Assembly (NCBI GenBank): GCA_035551935.1
Contig: DASZMJ010000322.1
Coordinates: 1-9,742, forward strand
DNA length: 9,742 nt
DNA from: DASZMJ01 sp035551935
Lineage (GTDB): Bacteria > Planctomycetota > Planctomycetia > Isosphaerales > Isosphaeraceae
Direction of reading: 5' to 3'
Position 1 is the first letter of the stretch. The number at the start of each line of letters is the position of its first letter. Below are positions 6,475 through 9,742 of this stretch, piece after piece. Made by a program: the position numbers and the translations under genes. The notes under the pieces were generated by a model. The model saw only the letters and a program-made list of their open reading frames with translations, was not told where the DNA came from and did no database searches.

Positions 6475-7038
6475 TCAATCGGCGAGCTTGATCGACTTGA
6501 CCATCGCGTCGAAGTCGGGCTTGGCGTCCTTCAAGGTCTTGTCAGGGCCGACCATCTTGAGGATGAAGGTGCGGCCGGAGGCGGGGACGAAGGCGCCGAG
6601 CAGGCGGTAGTCGGCCTTGTCGTACTTCTCGGCGGCGCCGGGGGAGACGGGGGCGACGTAGCGGCCGGCGATCTCGACGACCGTGACCTCGACGTCGCCG
6701 ACCTTGCGCGTCTCGGTCTTGGCCTTGGCGACGTTGCCGTCCTTATCCTTGAATTGCGATTCCCACCGCTCGACGTTGGCCTTCACGCCGCCGACGTTGC
6801 CGTCGAAGGCGTAGACGACGAGCTCGGCCGGATCCTTGTCCCCCTTCGACGGCTCGATCGCGAGTTGCGCCCGGCGCATCTGCGACGACTTGGGCTTGCT
6901 CGCCTTCCACGCCTTGGGCACCTGCATGGTCATGCCCCCGGCGTCGACGGACTGCTTCGGCTCGTCGGCGCCGACGGCCAGGAGGCTCAGCGCGATCGCC
7001 CCGAGGGCGACGCGTCGGGAAGGTCGGGACGGCTGCAT
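6475..7038 (-). CDS. Secreted protein of unknown function, PsbP/Mog1-like pattern, 187 aa
   Basis: ATG 7038 is preceded by GAGGAGA at a good distance, and the resulting N-terminus (MQPSRPSRRVALGAIALSLL) is a clear signal peptide, with likely cleavage after VGA at residue 24. The longer open frame to 7272 overlaps the divergent ThuA gene and is not used. The mature part is about 163 residues, with no cysteine and no membrane segment. It has the layout MTMQVPKAWKASKP (36-49), AELVVYAFDG (71-80), VTVVEIAGRYVAP (118-130), RLLGAFVPASGRTFILKMVGP (145-165) and FDAMVKSIKL (176-185). That strand-strand-helix order with a terminal 'F..m..Si' helix recalls PsbP/Mog1-fold lipoprotein-like proteins common in planctomycetes; the fold call is inference. 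Probably periplasmic, role unknown. It is transcribed divergently from the ThuA gene with 139 bases between the starts. Confidence 0.78.
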   Translation of the reverse strand: MQPSRPSRRVALGAIALSLLAVGADEPKQSVDAGGMTMQVPKAWKASKPKSSQMRRAQLAIEPSKGDKDPAELVVYAFDGNVGGVKANVERWESQFKDKDGNVAKAKTETRKVGDVEVTVVEIAGRYVAPVSPGAAEKYDKADYRLLGAFVPASGRTFILKMVGPDKTLKDAKPDFDAMVKSIKLAD

Positions 7039-7093
7039 GGTCGAGTTCTCCTCGGGGTGGCTCGGGCGGACGGCGATGGCCCCGGCGCGCGGC

Positions 7094-7122
7094 TTGCGGG
7101 GCCGGCCGGGGGCGGCTAACAT
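7094..7122 (+). promoter_or_regulatory. Candidate promoter for the ThuA gene
   Basis: TTGCGG (7094-7099) and TAACAT (7117-7122) are separated by 17 bases in the 139-base divergent gap. The -10 box matches four of six consensus positions and the -35 box keeps TTG. A start near 7129 would leave a leader of about 50 bases before ATG 7178. The -35 resembles TTGCGA, the candidate upstream of the G8 gene. Weak evidence in GC-rich DNA. Confidence 0.35.
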
Positions 7123-7177
7123 GCGACGAGTCGAGCGCCCCGACGCCTCGAACCGAACCCAGCGCGGAGCCCCGCCC

Positions 7178-7972
7178 ATGTCCCGCCGCCGTGCCCTGGC
7201 CCTGTCGCTCGCCGCGATCACGATGACGATCACGCTCGCGGTCGCCGCCCGCCCGGCCCCGGCCCAGCGCAAGGCGCCCGGAGGGTCGAAGGTCCTGCTC
7301 CTCTCCGGCGGCCAGCGCGAGCACCACGGCTACCGCGACCAGGCATTGTACCTGGCCCGCGCCCTGGAGGATACCGGCCGCTACCAGGCCATCATCGCCG
7401 AGGACGCCGCGATCCTGGAGACGCCGGCCCTCGCCCGGTACGACCTCATCATCGTCCCCGCCGACCGCCGCGACCCCGAGTCCAAGTTCACCCGCGGCCA
7501 GCAGGAAGCGTTGCTCGATTTCGTCAAATCCGGCCACGGTTACGTGTCGATCCACGGCGGCGACAACGCCGCCTCCGACTGGCTCCCCGCCTGGCGCGAG
7601 ATGCTCGGCGGCCTCTTCTCGCACCAGGGGCTCCCCGACGGCAAGACCCGCAAGGGGACGTACACCGTCAAGATCGTCGACACGTCCCACCCGATCACCC
7701 GCGGCCTCTCCGACTTCGAGTTGAAGGACGAGTTGTACTATCAAATCCAGATGCAACCCGACGTCAAGCCGCTGGCCACCGTCGCCTTCAACGGCCAGGA
7801 CTGGCCCGTCGCCTGGACCCGCCAGTTCGGCAAGGGCCGCGTCTTCCACACCCCGCTGGGGCACCGCGGCTGGAAGGACAAGGACGACGACGACCCGCTC
7901 CGCAACCCCAGCCTCCTCAAGCTCATCGTCCAGGGGGTCGACTGGGTCGCCGAGGGCCGGGGCAAGTCGTAG
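7178..7972 (+). CDS. Secreted ThuA-domain protein, 264 aa
   Basis: I chose ATG 7178 because it opens a signal peptide (MSRRRALALSLAAITMTITL, with likely cleavage after PAPAQ near residue 30) and has GGAG about 8-11 bases upstream. An in-frame ATG at 7121 would add 19 Arg-rich residues and is less likely. Residues about 38-257 match the ThuA-like family, which has a class I glutamine-amidotransferase-like fold: KVLLLSGGQREHHGY (38-52), YDLIIVPADRR (88-98), LLDFVKSGHGYVSIHGGDN (112-130), HPITRGLSDFELKDELYY (171-188) and PVAWTRQFGKGRVFHTPLGH (210-229). No Cys nucleophile of a true amidotransferase is present. The family was named after trehalose-utilisation loci in rhizobia, but in planctomycetes ThuA proteins are numerous and mostly extracytoplasmic, with unknown substrates. 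A sugar-related periplasmic role is inference. It is followed by the nested inverted repeat and then the permease gene. Confidence 0.88.
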   Translation: MSRRRALALSLAAITMTITLAVAARPAPAQRKAPGGSKVLLLSGGQREHHGYRDQALYLARALEDTGRYQAIIAEDAAILETPALARYDLIIVPADRRDPESKFTRGQQEALLDFVKSGHGYVSIHGGDNAASDWLPAWREMLGGLFSHQGLPDGKTRKGTYTVKIVDTSHPITRGLSDFELKDELYYQIQMQPDVKPLATVAFNGQDWPVAWTRQFGKGRVFHTPLGHRGWKDKDDDDPLRNPSLLKLIVQGVDWVAEGRGKS

Positions 7973-7977
7973 AGATA

Positions 7978-8125
7978 GGAGGGATCCGGACGAGACGGGG
8001 GACTGGCTCCGAGTCTTCGAGGTGCCTGTCCCCGTCCCCGGTCCGGACCCCTACGGCAAAGGGACGAGGCTGGGGGCAGGCACCTCGAAGACTCGGAGCC
8101 AGTCCCCCGTCTCGTCCGGACCTCC
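7978..8125. repeat. Long nested inverted repeat, REP-doublet-like, between ThuA and permease
   Basis: Arms 7985-8033 and 8072-8120 pair over 49 positions with a single T-G wobble and enclose a 38-base loop. An outer five-pair extension (GGAGG 7978-7982, CCTCC 8121-8125) continues the stem past a two-base bulge. Each arm also folds on itself: 7998-8010 pairs with 8021-8033 at 11 of 13 positions with two T·T mismatches. The loop holds another palindrome (GGTCCGGACC, 8040-8049) followed by CTAC. The element starts six bases after the ThuA stop codon and ends just before the permease ribosome-binding site, so it could be a terminator, an mRNA stabiliser or a translation modulator. The nested symmetry suggests a REPIN-like nonautonomous repeat of a different type from the one at 6269. 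Confidence 0.78.
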
Positions 8126-8136
8126 AAGGGGGCCGG

Positions 8137-9726
8137 ATGCGGACGCTGTTCGCGAGGAAGTCGATCGAGTCGTTGCGGAACGAAGCGGACGTCGGCGACG
8201 ACGAGGGGCACGGCCTGAAGCGCAGCCTCTCGGCCCTGCAACTGACGATGCTCGGCGTCGGCGGGGTGATCGGCTCGGGCATCTTCGTCATGACCGGCCA
8301 GGAGGCCGCCAGGCACGCCGGCCCGGCCGTCGTCGTCGCCTTCGCCCTCGCCGCCATCCCCTGCCTCTTCGCCGGCCTCTGCTACGCCGAGATGGCCGCG
8401 AGCGTCCCGATCGCCGGCTCAGCCTATACATATGCATACGCTACGATGGGCGAATTCGTCGCCTGGCTGATCGGCTGGGACCTGATCCTCGAGTACGCCG
8501 TCAGCGCCGTCGTCGTGGCGATCGGCTGGTCGGGCTACGCCACGAGCCTGGCGCACGACCTCGGCGTCGACATCCCGCCGCGGCTGACGGCCGCGCCCGG
8601 GTCCGTGCTCGTGGAACTGCCCCCGGACGTGGCCGCGAAGGTCTACCTCAGCCCCGGCTGGCGCGACCTCTCCGACGAGCTGGAGGCCGTCCTGGAGGAG
8701 AAGCAGGTCGACCCCAACGGCCTCCGCCGCGTCACGGCGATCGTCAACGTGCCGGCGATGCTGGTCGTCGCGGCGATCACGGCCATCCTCGTCGTCGGCG
8801 TCCGCGAGGCGGCCGGGTTCAACACGGCGATCGTCGCGGTCAAGGTCGTGATCGTTCTGGCCTTCATCGCCGCGGGGTTCCGGTTCATCCGGTGGGAGAA
8901 CCTGCGCCCATTCGTGCCGCCGAACCCGGACAACTGGCACCGCTTCGGCCACTTCGGCTGGTCCGGCGTCTGCCGCGCCGCCGGGGTCGTCTTCTTCGCC
9001 TACATCGGCTTCGACTCGGTCTCCACCGCCGCCCAGGAGACCAAGAACCCGCAGCGCGACATGCCGATCGGCATCCTCGGCACGCTCCTCATCTGCACGA
9101 TCCTGTACATGGCCGTCTCGTTCGTCCTGACGGGCATCGTCCCCTATCGCGCCCTCGACGTGCCCGACCCGATCGCCGTCGGGGTCGACCGGATCGGCTT
9201 CCGCTGGCTCTCGTTCGCGGCGAAGGTCGGGGCGCTGTTGGGCCTCAGCTCTGTGATCCTCGTCTCGTTGTACGGCCAGCCGCGGATCTTCTACGCGATG
9301 GCCAAGGACGGCCTCCTGCCGCCGTTCGCCGCCCACATCCACCCGAGGTTCCGGACGCCGCACATCACGACGATCGTCACCGGCCTGGCCGCGACGGTCG
9401 CCGCGGGCCTGGTGCCGATGCACGTCGTCGGCGAGCTGGTCTCGATCGGCACCCTCTTCGCCTTCGCCGTCGTCAGCGCCGGCGTGTTGACCCTCCGGAT
9501 CACCCAGCCCGACCTCCCCCGCGCCTTCGTGACCCCCGCCGTCTGGCTGACCGCCCCGCTCGGCGTCCTCACCTGCGTGCTCCTGATGTACACCCTCCCC
9601 CGCGACACCTGGCTCCGCCTCCTCATCTGGATGTCCATCGGCCTGGCCATCTACTTCGGCTACGGCTTCGACCACAGCCATCTCCGCCATTCCCGCAAGC
9701 CGCCGCCCGACCCGGACCTCGCCTGA
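8137..9726 (+). CDS. APC-superfamily amino acid permease, CAT (cationic amino acid transporter) type, 529 aa
   Basis: Start ATG 8137 follows AAGGGGG about 5 bases upstream. This is an inner-membrane transporter, most likely for amino acids by secondary transport. Twelve membrane segments can be placed at about 33-54, 63-83, 106-134, 204-222, 228-249, 280-298, 310-333, 358-380, 409-426, 431-454, 466-486 and 491-510. Signature regions are LTMLGVGGVIGSGIFVMTG (36-54, the unwound substrate-binding TM1), PIAGSAYTYAYATMGEF (91-107), WDLILEY (114-120), FFAYIGFDSVSTAAQETKNP (286-305, unwound TM6 and following loop) and QPRIFYAMAKDGLLP (381-395). These fit the CAT family, as in YfnA-like bacterial proteins; basic versus neutral substrate cannot be told. 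The loop between TM3 and TM4 (about 138-203) is some 35-40 residues longer than I expect, with an acidic helix-like DELEAVLEEKQVD. Residues 95-102 are coded with unusually AT-rich codons. Whether it shares a transcript with ThuA is unclear because of the intervening repeat. Confidence 0.92.
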   Translation: MRTLFARKSIESLRNEADVGDDEGHGLKRSLSALQLTMLGVGGVIGSGIFVMTGQEAARHAGPAVVVAFALAAIPCLFAGLCYAEMAASVPIAGSAYTYAYATMGEFVAWLIGWDLILEYAVSAVVVAIGWSGYATSLAHDLGVDIPPRLTAAPGSVLVELPPDVAAKVYLSPGWRDLSDELEAVLEEKQVDPNGLRRVTAIVNVPAMLVVAAITAILVVGVREAAGFNTAIVAVKVVIVLAFIAAGFRFIRWENLRPFVPPNPDNWHRFGHFGWSGVCRAAGVVFFAYIGFDSVSTAAQETKNPQRDMPIGILGTLLICTILYMAVSFVLTGIVPYRALDVPDPIAVGVDRIGFRWLSFAAKVGALLGLSSVILVSLYGQPRIFYAMAKDGLLPPFAAHIHPRFRTPHITTIVTGLAATVAAGLVPMHVVGELVSIGTLFAFAVVSAGVLTLRITQPDLPRAFVTPAVWLTAPLGVLTCVLLMYTLPRDTWLRLLIWMSIGLAIYFGYGFDHSHLRHSRKPPPDPDLA

Positions 9727-9742
9727 CCCGCTGGATCCAACG

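Noticed and set aside
7178..7972. Assigning the ThuA-domain protein to trehalose utilisation
   Set aside because: No trehalose transport or dehydrogenase genes are nearby, and ThuA proteins in planctomycetes are many and mostly uncharacterised; only the domain name is supported.
6269..8120. The long inverted repeats as CRISPR units or ends of an insertion sequence enclosing 6342-7984
   Set aside because: The elements differ in sequence, each is a closed palindrome, there are no regular spacers, and the genes between them are ordinary chromosomal genes with no transposase.

Overview
The window is very GC-rich with strong G/C preference at third codon positions. It carries a large secreted protein whose N-terminus has the basic stretch plus LEARTLLAAS motif typical of planctomycete exported proteins (the 'LEPR-XLL' signature). 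Together with a ThuA-like protein, a secreted protein of unknown role and large intergenic palindromes, this points to a planctomycete, probably of the Isosphaeraceae. The taxonomic call is inference. I see no rRNA, tRNA, CRISPR array, transposase or phage gene.

Layout. (1) 1-1715, minus strand: three genes read right to left. They are a zinc-ribbon protein with a YbjN/secretion-chaperone-like second half, a helical protein of unknown function, and an Imm1-family immunity protein that runs off the left edge. (2) 1716-2459: about 740 bases without a convincing gene, forming the divergent upstream region of the next gene, with a possible promoter and a GNRA-type hairpin. (3) 2460-6242, plus strand: a 1260-residue secreted protein with the order LEPR-XLL-type leader, FN3, LamG-like module, FN3, G8 domain and CEMIP/TMEM2-like right-handed beta-helix. 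(4) 6243-6474: a convergent intergenic region holding a 30-bp perfect inverted repeat with REPIN architecture (outward GTAG heads) and a second GC-rich inverted repeat. (5) 6475-7038, minus: a small secreted protein, divergent from (6) 7178-7972, plus: a secreted ThuA-domain protein. (7) 7973-8136: a nested inverted repeat with 49-nt arms. (8) 8137-9726, plus: a cationic-amino-acid-type APC permease.

How the genes relate. The left cluster resembles part of a polymorphic-toxin/immunity locus, but no toxin is visible; it may lie left of the window, or the immunity gene may be an orphan. The G8/beta-helix protein stands alone and is probably a surface or secreted glycan-binding or glycan-processing protein. 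ThuA and the permease are codirectional but separated by a structure-forming repeat, so shared transcription is uncertain.

The most notable signals are the two REPIN-like elements, a 30-base AT-rich island inside the G8 gene (4 G/C in 30 bases), a perfect 11-residue tandem duplication in the Imm1 protein, and the unusual multidomain CEMIP-like protein.
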